From the NCBI GenBank assembly GCA_025531455.1, contig JAMYHL010000027.1, forward strand, positions 62,001 through 126,000: a stretch of 64,000 bases of DNA, read 5' to 3'. Under the pieces are notes generated by a model. That model was not told the origin of the DNA. It saw nothing but the letters and a program-made list of their open reading frames with translations, and did no database searches. Each line of letters starts with the position of its first letter. Within the stretch, counting starts at the first letter, position 1. Source of the stretch: Apiotrichum sp. Y4204 (taxonomy: Eukaryota > Basidiomycota > Tremellomycetes > Trichosporonales > Trichosporonaceae). The translations under genes and the position numbers were made by a program. This document shows positions 48,792 through 60,982 of the stretch, piece by piece.

Positions 48792-49755
48792 GGCTATGGG
48801 TAGTGGAGTGGTGGGAAGAGAGAAGAGAATGTGGCCAGGTGAATGGTGATGATGGCCGGGGGGACGCCTGCCTGCCGCCTGGCCTTTGTTTGGCTGCTCG
48901 TTTGCGCTGGTCGCGCCAGCGGATGCGGCTGGCTGGCAATGTTTTTCTTTTTCCCCAGATTTGGTTCCGTAAAATCATTCGCGTCCAAACATCCACAAAC
49001 ACTCTCCCCCACACCCAGGGCTGTTTCCGTTTACCGCACCACGTATATCCAACCCTGGATCTCGTGAATGCAAGATGAGAAATGCGGGTGCATGCGTAGG
49101 CTCTGCTAGTGAGACGAGAGGCGCTAACGATACATGACATGACGGCTCCGTGCCTTGTAGTTTGTTTGTTGCGGATTGCTCCGCGGGTCTGGATATGGAA
49201 AGTCTAGGTCCTGGTTGTTTGTTTACTTCAATGCAGTGTACCTACCACTACTGGTCCGCTGGTCGGCTGACCACTGGCAGTTCCTCAATTGTCTCGTCTT
49301 GCACCCACTCCTGTCGGCATTCCGTGCCCACTTCATGCCCCGCTGCCCCGCTTGTTTGCACATAGTGTTACATCTCGTCTCCGGATAATGCAAGCATTAC
49401 TTGTCCTATCAATGCAATGGCCACGAGCGGCCGTAGTGTGTTGGTGTTGCTGCTGCTACTTGCTACTTGTACGTGTTCCGTGAAGGCTAAGGGGGTTGTG
49501 GGGAAAGTGTACAGGTGATAAAATGGTAGAGTTGCGGTGTTGGGGTTGAGGCGGGGTTTGACGAACATAAAGATTGAAGAAGGGTGAAGGAGAGGAGTGG
49601 GTTGAGCTGACGAGGGAAGGACAAGAAATGTTGATCAACTTGTCAAGGATGAGGATGGTTTGCGGTTGGGGTTTGTGGGCGTGATCTATGTATGACCGGT
49701 CGATCGAATCGGATAAGAATGACGACGAAGACGAAGAAAACAAGATACGAGACCT
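48792..49755. other. Intergenic, PLK promoter and kinase 3' flank
   Basis: About 960 bases; no gene seen. Confidence 0.5.
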
Positions 49756-52700
49756 CTAGTCGCGGCCCTTGGTCTTGAGCCCGCCAAACATCTTGGCCAG
49801 GCCGTGCATCTGACCCTTGATCTTGGGCTTGGACGGCGAGTCGTTGACGTGGAGCGGGCTGGTTGTGCTGCCGCCGGGGGACGCCGTAGAGGGGAGGGCG
49901 GGCGCTGAGCCGTTGGACGAATGAGACGAAGCCTTCATTGGAGCCATGGACACCTGCAGATCGGCAGGGGGCTTGACCGGGGGTGCGTTCTTCGGGGTGA
50001 CGCTCTTGTCAGACGGGGGAGCCGGAGAAATCGCGATCGGAGACGTCTTGTCATGCGCAAGCGGGGACGGGCGCGAGCTGGACGACTGGTGCGGAGGACG
50101 GTGGTTGAGGGGTACAGGGCGGCCAAGGTGCGAAGGCTTGCCGAACGCGCCCATCGGTTCCAGACCTCCGGCAATGGCGGCAGCAGCGAGGGCGGCCTGG
50201 CGCGAGCGGCTGGACGAGTCCTCGGTACCGCGACGCGAGGATGGGCGCTTGGGTTTGGAACCAATCTCGTCCTTGGCAACCCCATGTCTCTCCCTCTCAC
50301 GACGCCTCTCCTCCTCACGCTGCCGCGATGTACGGCGCCAGTCATCGTCGTCAGCACCACCGACCATCGACGACGTCGCGGAGGACTCGGAGGCAGGGAT
50401 GCTCAGTTGTGAGAATCCACCAACAGACATTGTCGTGGCGGTCTGGCGCAGGTGCGCGTGCCGCGAGCGGTGGCCATTGCTGCCCTGCTGGAGCTTGGCG
50501 GGTGCCGACCACGTTCCGCCAACGTCATTGTCGCGCTCTGCCACACGGCGCGCAAGCGCCTCAAGCTGGGGGTTGTTGTTCTTCGACAACAGATCCTTCC
50601 ACTTGGACTTGCGCGCCGCAGCGATTTGAGCAGGCGAGGTGCCAAGCGGGGGAAAGTCCGCCTCGCGAGTAGGGTCAAAGCGCTTCTTGGTTGAGAGGTC
50701 ACGCGCCAGATCCTCAGACGCCTGGACCAGCTCCGATAGAAACTCGTCCCGGGACTCTTGGGTCGCACCCGATGCAGCCGCGGCCGCTGCGGCCTGCGCA
50801 GCCTTGCCCTTGCGAACACCACGCTTGCGGCGTTTGTGGTTTGCGGAAAGCGACCGCTCGCCATCGGGAGACTTGTCATCGCTGTGGGTTCCAGACTCGT
50901 CCATGGCTTGCTCTTCGCCGTGCTCGCGGATTTTCTGAAGTGGCTCCAGAGGACCATCGGGCTCCTCCATTATAATATCGTCCTGTCCACTCTCGGTCGG
51001 TTCCGGGGATACCATTGCAGACATGTCGGTCGGCGTGGGGTGGTCGTCAATCGTTGTAGCCGAACGAATCTCCTCGCGGTCGAGATCGGGCGTTGGGGCA
51101 GGGTTTGCAAGTGACACCGCTTGAGAAGAAGCAGTCGAACCCTGAGAGTAATGAGCGAATTGCGCGAGCTCGGACGCAGGCGGCAGGGTCGCGAGGGAAT
51201 GCGTAAACTCCGTGTCATCTGATGGGCCCTCGACTCCTTCCATGGCCGCACAGGGCGTCGCGGCAACTGCAACCGGAGCAGAGGATGTGAGGGCTGAGGT
51301 GAACAAGCTTGAACGACCAGGGTTGACCTGTCCGACGGGGGACTTGACGAAGAGGCCCTTGTCGCCTGCAACCTGCTTGGCACGGGTCTCGAGCCGGGTC
51401 TTTTTCAAGTCGCGCACAGCACGGCGGCCCGCAATCATCTCGGGAAGAGTGCGGACCCACTTGCCGAAATCGGAGGCGGTGATGCGGTCCTCAACGTTGA
51501 GACAGAGGACACGGTCGGCAAGGTACGTTGCGACCTCCCTGCCTATGCCGGTGAACTTTGTCTGCAGGAAGGTGACGGGATCCTGCAGGAAGGTATCAAA
51601 GTTGGGGTCACCATCAGTGGGGTCCTTCCACGGGTTCCGGTGGAAGAGCATGTTTATGAGTACAATGCCGAGGGACCACACATCGGCGGGGCGTGGGGCG
51701 TAGGTGGGGCCGAGGTTGTTGCGGCACTCGTAAGACATGTATGGTTTGGAGCCGCACTCGACGTCGCCGGATTCCTCCTCGGTGGTCGCGAGGCCAAAGT
51801 CGGTGAGCTTGACGATAACCTTGCGCCTGGCCTGAGGCCCAAAGTCGGGGCGGCCGGGGTTTTCATCATCGTCGCCGTCGGGGCTCTCGGCAACAGATTC
51901 GAGCTCGACAGAGTCGCAGCAGATAAAGTTCTCTGGCTTGATATCGCGGTGGGCGACACCCACGTCGTGGCACACGGACACCGCCTCGCACATCTGGGAG
52001 AACATGGAGGCGATCAGGCGCAGACGGCGAGGAGTAAGGAGGGTGTTGGCGGAGAATGCGGAAAGGAGCGACGGGGTAGGCGGTGTGGCGCCGTGCGAGC
52101 CGCTCATCGCAGACGCGGCAAACGAGCCATTGTGATGGGCAAAGAGCAGCGAAGCGGGCGACGCGTTGTAGCTGCCGAATCCATTGTTTGGGGAGAAGGC
52201 GCTGGGTGAGTTGGAGTACGACGAAGGCATGTTTGAGAAGAGCTGCGAGGAAGAAAAGGGGATCGACGACGAGGAGAGACGCGACGAGGACATGATCTGC
52301 ATTCCTTCGCGATCACGATCTTCGTGTCCAAGAACCGCAGGTAGGCGAGTCGTGACGGGCGGAGGAGAGGCATCGCGCGAGCGTTCGAGCCAGTAGAAAC
52401 TGCGGTTAGCGGAGTGATAAACAGATGCTAAACACTTACAGATCCTCTCCTGGACAGAGCTCGAGCATGAGGAAGAGCCAGTTCTTTGTCTGGAGCGTCT
52501 CGTGAAGGGTGACAATGTTGCGGTGGATAGGTAGGGAGAGGTGGATCGTAGCCTCGAAGAGCTGGGTCTCGAGCTGCTCTTCCTCGAGGTCGTGTTTGGA
52601 GAGACATTTGAGGGCAAATTCGCGCTTGCGGCCACCGCGTTCGCGGACGAGGTAAACGACGGCGTACGAGCCAGAGCCGAGCTGGCGGATGACCTCGTAG

Positions 52701-53650
52701 GTCTTCTTGGTCCGAGGTCGTCCAGGCTGCGAGCCGCGGGTGGTGCCCACTTGGCTGCCATCGCGACGGAGAGGAAGGTCGACGTCAGACGAGTGGTTGA
52801 GACGTCCGACGGCGCCCTCGATAAGATCACCCTCAAACTCCAATCCCTCGCCAAAGATCATACCGGGGCGCAGGACATCGGCGACGTGGGACGCTTCTGA
52901 TTCTGCAGTCCACGACCGTCCTTCATAGTCTTCGTCAAAGGAGAACGAGTCGCCTGTTGATTCGTCGGCATCGAGGAGCACACCACCGGTGGGCTGCCAG
53001 TCGTCCATCTCGTCGACCCCTGGTGCCCAGGCATCTGCCAGACCAGACGTGGGGCCGCCGTTAAATACACCAGATGATGGGTCCGCCTTTGGAGTGGAGA
53101 CCTTTGACTGCGGGCCTGAACCGGACCGAGTGGGGAGCAGGCTAGTGCTGCCGCGCGGGGTGCGCGAACGAGACCTGGAAGACAGCGAAATAGAAACGAC
53201 AGCGGCAGAGTTGCGTCTCGAGCGGTTGCCAGGCAGGTCGGGAACGTAGGCGCGAGGGGACGATGCGAGGATACCGGGGAAATCCCCAAAGACTGGTTCT
53301 GTCGGCGAGGACAACTGCGGCGAGAGGACGGGGCGCGCTGCGCCGGCCTTTGGCATCATCATGTTGGGAGCCACGGGGGATGTACCTGTCAGAATCGACG
53401 AATGACTCGGCGGCGGGGAGAAGCCAAAGACGGTGTTGGTGGTCGTCGACAGCGACGGTATCCTGTGCGGCACTGGTGGGGCAAAGCCCAGCGAGGGGCT
53501 CTGTTCGTCCGTCGTGTCAAACGAGTGGAAGCCACCGGTTGCGAGGTTGGCTACGCGAGCATGACGGGGCGACGGCGACCTGTCGAGCGCAGGGAAACGG
53601 TGCGGAGGCGACCGTGCCGCGGGCGTGACTGGCGATGCGGTCCCGCTCAT
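49756..53650 (-). CDS. Ran1/Ksp1-family Ser/Thr protein kinase
   Basis: Exons 52440-53650 and 49756-52399 (40-nt intron, GTAAGT...CTAACCGCAG) give 1284 residues. Residues 1-317 are Ser/Pro-rich and disordered. The kinase domain runs from Tyr318 (YEVIRQLGSGSYAVVY), with Lys348 in FALK, to about residue 725. HRDIKPEN is at 554-561 and DFG at 604-606. The activation segment is unusual for general kinases but typical of the fungal Ran1/Sks1/Vhs1/Ksp1 group: CGSKPYMSYEC, then DVWSLGIVLINMLFHRNPW. A ~110-residue Ser/Asn-rich insert (about 414-526) separates helix D from helix E. The tail has an acidic/Lys-rich part (KRRKRGVRKGK), an Ala run and basic segments. Family members act in nutrient, filamentation and meiosis control; which role applies here is unknown. 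Confidence 0.88.
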
Positions 53651-55252
53651 GAGGCGCAGGCCGATGGTGAAGGGAGGCCAGTGGGAGGGAAGCTGGGGGG
53701 AGGGGGATGTGGTTCAGCGACAACTGCTGATCCACGAGCCGGGGAAGTGGAGGGAAGGGGAGAGGAGGGGAGGGGTGCGGAGCGGGGTGGTGAAAGGAGT
53801 GTGTCTGATGTCGGGCAGAAGATTGCGATGAATGCAAAAGGTGGGTATGCTGGTAATCGACGTGTGGCCTTCGGAGCGTGTGGGGCAAGAGGCTGCTAGC
53901 TGACTGGATCTAAGCAAGTGTTCGAGTGTGGTCGAGTCGCGACTACGTCTGCCAAGGGTCGGTCGAGCTGATGGAATGAAATGCGAGGTGACGGAACGAG
54001 TAATGAAGAGCCTGACAGTTGGCAGCTGGACAGCGGCGAAAGTGACGACTCGTGATCGAAATGAGCTTGCTACAGCTGTTAGAAGAGCGCTCTCGAGAGT
54101 GGAGACGACGGGTCCAGAGGCCAAAGGCAGATGACGGGCCGAGATGCGGGCGGAGATAAGGCGTGGTGCGGGGTGGTGGATTGTGTGGATGCGCGTGCGT
54201 GCTGGGTGGTGGTGTCCTGCGTGTGCTTTGTATCGGGGCGCGGCGGAGTAGAGTGGAGAGGGTGATGCGGAGATGGAGATGGAACGAAATGGAGATGGAA
54301 GCGAAACAGTGAACAACAGCAGCGAAGAGAGTCGAGTCGACGAGCTGAGCCACGGAGAAGAGACAGGAAGGCGAGAACGGGGGAGGCAAGAGGGAGGGGA
54401 GGGAGCGAGAGAGTAGGAAGATGCAGGACAAGGGTGGAAGAAAGGTGTACACAAATGGACTCGATGCTTTGGAGCAACGGCAGCGAGCAAGCACAAGAGG
54501 AGAGGCGGAGTAGCACCCAAAGATTGTCTCGATTAGCATCTGCTCTGCACCACCGTCAACTCCTGCAACTCCCAGCTCTCTTTCAAGCACATGGTTCTCT
54601 ACATTGGCTGGCGTGGTAATTATTCTATTATTATCTATTTCCCCTTGGGTAATAAGGGGGTGCATAAGCATTAGCCCATCAGCCCATTATGTCTCTGTTA
54701 TCTATCAATATAGCATATTAGCAGGTCGTAATTGCATCCCACGGGCCTCTGCTCTGCTGCCCGAGGAACATGCGAGATGCCTGTGGCTGGGTGGGAGATG
54801 GAAGCCCGCAGTTGCCACAGGGCAAGGGGAGAGGCTCGTTGGGTGGGTGGCCAAAAGGGGGCCAGTATCCAGCGGGGGGGTGCCCACAGGCCCGGGAGCC
54901 GAGGGGGCCTAGCCGGGCGAGAGACCCGCGAGGGCCAAAGGGGGCGGGGGAAACGGTACAAGGAACCACGCGGGGGTTTGGCACAGGCGAGTTCCTGCAG
55001 GGGAGGGGGCACTAGGAGGGCAGAGAGCATGCACAGGAGCAGCGCAAGAGCCCACAAGCGCAGTGGCAGCGACCGGGGCCAGGGAACTGAACAGCACATG
55101 CGCACGATTGCGCGATTGCCCCGATTCCAGCCAGGTCAACGCACAGCCAAGCACACAGCGACAGACATGCAGCGAATACAGCGCGCAAAGACCGCAGCGG
55201 TCGAGCGGTCGAGTCAAACCTTGTCTTTTTGTTCGGTGGCGTAAAAGCGACG

Positions 55253-55300
55253 CACCTGGGCACCTGGGCACCTGTGCACCTGGTGGCATTGCATTGCATT
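55253..55300 (+). repeat. Tandem 8-bp repeat followed by GCATT x3
   Basis: CACCTGGG, CACCTGGG, CACCTGTG, CACCTGGT, then three GCATT units. Confidence 0.9.
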
Positions 55301-56064
55301 GGGTGGTTACAATCGTCGTTATTGGGCAGGAGGATTCCGTGCTTTTTCATCGAGTCGAGTACGTGCGCGCAGATGGGCCCGATGACGAGCAGTCATTGGA
55401 CAATAGAGTGCCCTGCTTGTAGTGCTACAGGTAGATCTTGGTCGCGTAGATGACGACAGGGGAAAAGCTAGGAAGAGCATGTGCGCACATTGATTGCATG
55501 GCTGTGCGCGTGCCGGCGGTGCGTTGTGGCAACTACTGATGCTGACACGTTGCGAGCGGTGAGCAACGAGTAGCTGACAGCAGGGCATCAATCACTGAGC
55601 TGCTGCGAGCACTACCTCAATGTCACCTCTTCCATTCTGGGGATTGTGGGTACTGCCTACGGTATATGGTAACAGCCGGTTCAGAACAACTGTTACAACC
55701 CCCTCAGAACCTCGTGTTCACACACCAGATTGTACATATCGCGGGGATGGCATCCGGGCTTGTTGCATGTTGTACGTACGGGTACGTGGTATACGGTATG
55801 CAGCAATGCCAATCCGCAGTGCTCAGAGCCCGGCCCCTTTCGAGTTTTGCTCCCCAAAGAATGGGGACCCGGTCAATGGATCGATGGTACTCTCTTTGTG
55901 TCTGATTGTCTGTTTTGGGCACCACGCGGTGCCCAAGTCTAGGCATCCACAGTGGGATATCCTCCTCTGCTCTTCCGCCTGAGACGGCGAGTCCGCGTGT
56001 CCCTCTGCACTTGCGGCACGCTAGCAGCATACTCATCACGATATCGCGAAAGGCAAGCAAGCTG

Positions 56065-56089
56065 GATCCTGATCCTAGATCCTGATCCT
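56065..56089 (+). repeat. GATCCT repeat, four copies
   Basis: GATCCT-GATCCT-A-GATCCT-GATCCT; further CCTGATCC strings continue to about 56110. Confidence 0.9.
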
Positions 56090-58345
56090 GGGGGACATGT
56101 CCTGATCCCGATCGGGTGGAACATTCGTTTTACACAATCACAAATCAGAGCTACCGACTAATCACAATCAGACAGCCATCAGAGGGCCAAGGAGGCGGAG
56201 CCCGAGGGCCGAGCTGTGACGCTTGAGCTCCGAGGCGGCGAGTGGCAAGAGTAGCAAAGCGAGCTGGTTTGATCATCGGCGTTACCACAGCAAAAGCCAT
56301 CCTCGGATCCACCGATCCGCAAGGGGGATAGGATCTTCGGGGCTCGGTATACTCGCCATCCCGCAACTCCACAATCCGCACTCTGCATCCCAAATGCTAG
56401 CAGCTCCGTACCGGTACACCGGCCCTTGCCACACTTGCACGCTTGCATGCTTGCCTCACACCTCCTGCTAGTCACTTCCCGCTCGCCGGCGGCCACACGG
56501 CGGCCACTCTCGGCCCCAGGACCTGGAAACTCCGCCCCAGAGGCCCGGGGATCCGGAGATGAGCACCAGATAACGAAGGTCAATCACCCAGGCGGAGAGC
56601 ACCGCGGCATCGAGGGCAGCTGGTGGGCTGCCCCCTAGTCCTGAGCTAGATACCTGGTAAGCTGGTACGCGTGTCCCGTGTGCCCCGCGGTGCCCCCATC
56701 CCGCTTCTGTACTCCTGTCCTGTTTTCGTTCCTCGATCGTCGTATCGTCGTATCCGTATTCGTCCTTTGACGCGGCGCTTGCGCGCTTGCCCACACCCGG
56801 CGCTTCTACAGTTGTGGGGCGGCGGCGGCTCCACCAGTGCGCGCTGAACAGAGCTCCGTGCTCCGTAGCTCCGCTCTCCGCGCTCCGAATGATACTCTTG
56901 GTCTGAGCTTGTTTAATTGCTTCCAGGTAATCAGAAGTTTCTTTCTGTGGAGCCGCGCCCGCCGCTGACGCCCCGCCGCGCCCGCCGAGCCGAGGGCAGC
57001 GCTCCACTTCACTCCGCCCCCCGGTGCGGGTAACAGGGCAATAGATACATGGGTGGCGCCGAATACGCCCAAATCCCCCTTGTAAGAACGCTCTAGAACG
57101 ATAGGATGGAGGTACGGTGGCGACAGAGGAGAACGCCCAGGGGAGAGGAGCATTTGCCGGCTTGCGGGCTTGTGAGAGGCGCGATTCCAAAAGGGCAGAA
57201 ACGCGCACATTGTGCGCACTGTGCGCGCTCGTGCAGCCAGTGCTCGAGCTTTGCGAGCCTGGTCACAATTGCAACATTGGTGGCGAATGTGGACGGTGGG
57301 TGGCAAAATAACAGAGCAAAAAAATTACCGAAAGGGCAGAAAAGAAAACATGCACCCGCACACGGCGCGCTCCACCCCTTTTTGGTACTTTGGTCCCCCA
57401 TCGGAGATGGGCGCGAGTTGTGGGGATATGGCATGCGCGTGACTTGCGCTGACATGGCTGGCTGATCAGTGCCATGGTGCTCGTGACCTGTCACTTGTGT
57501 CTTGGGCTGTGGGCAGCAGCGTAACAGGCGTCATGCGTCCACCTTGTCGAATTACCAGTTTGTCGGCTTGCCAGAGCCCATGTTCGTGTGTCCCTGTCCC
57601 GGTGTGGCAGTTGGTCAAGGATGAATGGTAGTGGCAGTTGACAGAGGCAGTGGCAGTGATAGTGGGATGGGATCAGCCAAGCCTGTACCCAAGCCCTCAT
57701 GCTGAGCAGTGATTGCAAGTAGAGCAGTGGCCCAGTGGTAGGAACAAGTACTAGCCGCCTCGCATCGCTCGGCATGTCCCGCATCATCCGCATCGCACAT
57801 CTCAGTCTCTTGCCCGTATCCGTATCCTCTGTATCTCATGAACCTCGCCGCCGGCCATCGACGTCTAATATGGATATTCGCGAGCAAAGTACGCGAAGTC
57901 GCGAGTCGCGAGTCGAGAGGTCGCAAGTGACGCGAGACATCAGTGACAACGCGAAGCCTCGAAGCCGCCAAGCGTGACCGAGGCGCGCTCCCACATGGGT
58001 ACATGGCGGCGACTCCGTGTCCGCTCACGTCTCATGTAGCTCGCATGCGCGCGGCATACTACCATATCAGCTCGAGCGGGTCAGCTACTGTATGCCAGCT
58101 CAGCTGGCTCAGCGCACATTGTCACTAGCACATGGTCCGGCGTGGCGCGGCGCTTCCCGCAGAACACCACATGGGCACGGCGAAATGGATGTACCGCGCC
58201 AGGCTTGGGGGCGGCGCTTGCCTCGTGCGGCTCGGAGGATTAGGATTCCGGCGACGTGTATCGTGTCCCTGAGCTGTGCCTCCTACCGTGCGTATCATAC
58301 ATTGAGCGGACCGCTTGGCATCGCTTTTTGGCATCGCCGCCTGCC

Positions 58346-58369
58346 GAGCCGTGAGCCGTGAGCCGTGAG
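58346..58369 (+). repeat. GAGCCGT x3 tandem repeat
   Basis: Three perfect 7-bp units followed by GAG, next to GAGCTC-rich inverted strings. Confidence 0.9.
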
Positions 58370-58836
58370 ATGCCGAGCTCACGGGCTCGCGAGCTGCCGA
58401 GCTCACCGCATGGTACCCCGGTACCCCGGATGCACCGCGGCATCGATGCCGCGGGCGGCACTCGCACATGAGGGAGCGACGAGGCACGGCGCTGGAATGG
58501 CCGCGGCCTGGGCGCGACGTCTTCCCCTGTGGTCCTTACGAAAGGTAAGAGCGAGTAGGAGTAGGTGGTAAGCATGGTAAGTGCTCCTTGCGGACCCTTT
58601 CTCGGCGATCGCCCCGGCAATCGACTCGACGGCTCCGGTTCTACGATTCTACGATTCTATGCATGGAGACTCGGAGACTCGTACAACAACTTATCTCGGG
58701 GTATACTTCGTTTCGTGGATCGGCCGGGGACTATTCACTATGCTACGGAAGATCGGAAGATGAAGGCTTTGGGCGCTTTGGGCTTTGCCCTCGTGGGTGT
58801 GATAGTTGGAATCACACATTGTTCTGAAGGTCATGT

Positions 58837-60982
58837 CTAGTGGGCGATCGGGCCCTTGTAGAGCTTGACGATGTTGAAGGTAAGGCAGAAGAGCATGACG
58901 AAGATGCCGTAGATGCCGAGCGCGAGCGCAGCCCACTTGGTTACGCCGGGCTCGTTGCGGAAGAGGCTGAAGTAGAACTGGGGTCAGTGACAGCAGACCA
59001 AATAGCACTCACGAAGCCAGGGAGAATAAAGCTGATAATGGTCGAACCGGTGGAACCAACAAATGAAAGGACTGGCGTGAGCAATGGGTCCAACGTAACA
59101 CGCCACCCATTCTATCCTACTCACCAACATCAAGCTCGTCCACGAGGTACGCAATGGTGTAACCAGAGACGAGGATACCGATGGTGAAGCCGATAAACTT
59201 CTTCTGCGGCATCTCGGCGGTCGCAGGTCCATGTGCGCCATCACCGACCTTGGGCACGAGGCGGTCGTTCTCGTTGGCCGAGTCAAACGACTCGTCGTCG
59301 TCGTCGTCGCCGTCCTCGCTCTCCGACTCGGGCGCCTGAGCCACAACAATGGGCTTGTGCTTCTTGCCCTTGATGATACCGGATGTAAGGAGGTACAGGC
59401 ACGAGCGGCACGGCAGCGCCTGGAGCGGGTACGACAGGCCGACGAGGAAGACGATGCCGAGGCGCCCGATGGCGACGGTGAACGACTCGGCGGGGTACAT
59501 GGCAATAACATTCGAGCCAACCTTGGATCCGAAAGTGAGGTAACCCACAACGCCGAGCACCTCGTACACGCCCGCAGCGGAGAAGATCGATGACGCGATA
59601 ATGACGTTCATCTTACCCTGCGTGCGATCCTTGAGCTCGTTGTAGATCGGGAACAGGTTCTGCGCGCAGGTGAACGCAAACACCTGCACTGGGAACGCAG
59701 CGAGCGTATTGGTGTTGAAGCGCGCCCACTCGACCGCGCCGCGCTCGGGGTCAGGGCCCTTGATAAAGTACCATCCCACGACGACAACAACCATGTACGC
59801 CACCGAGGAGAGCGCTATCTGCGATGTCGTCTTGAGAGAGTCAAGAGTCTTCATAAACGAGAGTGGAACGATAATGGCGGACGTCAGGAGAAGCCAGAAA
59901 GTGGGGTTCAGAAGGACAGAGTCCGGAGGAAGTGTCGTCCGGAACAGCCGCGCGAATGTGACGGATACTTGAGGAAGGAGTGTCTGCGGTTAGTGACCAG
60001 GTGATCAAGGTGAGAGGGCGCCGGGGTCGTGAGAGTTAGTTGGACGCAAGCTGGAGGGTGCAGCTACGTTCCCAAGCTTCGGACAAGGCAGAGCAGGCTC
60101 TCGCACTACGATGTCCACCGGCGACAGACGCGGCGCCGAGCAGTCCTAACGGATGGAGATCACCGGAGGCCTGCCCTCGTAGACTGCATCGCGTCTCCGG
60201 GCGTCCACGCGTTTGGGCAAGGCAGCCAGGGGTGGTGCGCGATATCATGGAAGCCACACAAAAACGCTTCCTCCCTGTGCAAATCGACGCGATCCCAACA
60301 GTCTAGGGATGATCGCGCTCGCAGCCGCGCCAATCCACGTTCCTCAGGCTCCAACTTCCCTCGGTCCAATCCTTATCGGCTGTGCTTATCGCCCGTGTCT
60401 TCTCTGCCCTTCTCGACTCCCGACACTGCCCGTAGTCGCCACTCACCTTGCAGATAATGAGATACGAGACCGAGACGCCAAAGCACTTGATAGCGATCGC
60501 GAGCTAAGACTGTCAGGGAAACTCCACACCCGTTCTCCACGCGGGCTCACGTCAAACAACCGCATGACCCAGCCCTTGCCAAACGCCAGGCGGGCAACCT
60601 CGTTGAAGCTCGCTTTCCGGCCCTCATCGCCTGGCCGTGTGCCGACCAGCGTCGCGCAGCGAGAGAGAAGCCAGAGACCAAAGACCGCCGTACCAGCCGA
60701 CGCGAGACATGACGCGATACCAGGAATCATGCCCATGGACGCGAACGCGGCGGGGAAGGCGAGCGCGCCGGACCCGATGATGGTATTGGCGAGGTTGGAG
60801 TACGAGGAGAGCACGCTCGCGCCGGGTGTGCGTGTGCGGCGGCGCCGGCGCCGCGGGGTCGGGAAGAAGGCCATATTGGACGAAAAGCTCGAGTCGGCGG
60901 GACCGGCACGGTTGTGCTTTCGGTGTGGCGAGTTGGATGAAGGAGGGGGAGGGGAGTCTGTCGCGCCGTATGTCGACGGCAT
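58837..60982 (-). CDS. AVT-type vacuolar amino-acid transporter (AAAP family)
   Basis: Five exons, 60551-60982, 60447-60503, 59125-59983, 59013-59071 and 58837-58977, total 515 residues. After a basic N-terminus (RRRRRRTRTPG), transmembrane helix 1 begins SSYSNLANTIIGSGALAFP, the hallmark of eukaryotic AAAP transporters. Further blocks are IKCFGVSVSYLIICKTLLPQ (rebuilt across exons 2-3), FAFTCAQNLFPIYNELKDR and VGYLTFGSKVGSNVIAMYP, giving about 11 membrane segments. An acidic cytosolic loop (ESEDGDDDDDESFD) lies near residues 350-385. Avt proteins exchange amino acids with protons across the vacuolar membrane; those of the Avt5-7 type export from the vacuole. Substrate and direction are inference. 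Intron 2 is 463 nt, far longer than the rest (35-53 nt). Confidence 0.92.

Larger units (their letters stand above)
53651..58836. other. 5.2-kb region without a recognisable gene, rich in short repeats
   Basis: 53651-54670 is CT-rich on the minus strand and is probably the long 5' leader and promoter of the kinase at 49756-53650. From there to 58836 I find no family motif and no coding-like long frame. The stretch is dotted with short direct repeats, several listed separately; others include CTACGATT twice near 58641 and GTCGCGA/GTCGCGAGTC strings near 57890. It is the 3' flank of the AVT gene at its right end. Confidence 0.5.

Noticed and set aside
53943..54671. 242-codon minus-strand frame upstream of the Ran1/Ksp1-like kinase
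   Set aside because: CT-rich leader sequence giving Ser/Pro/Leu-rich translation; no domain and no coding bias.
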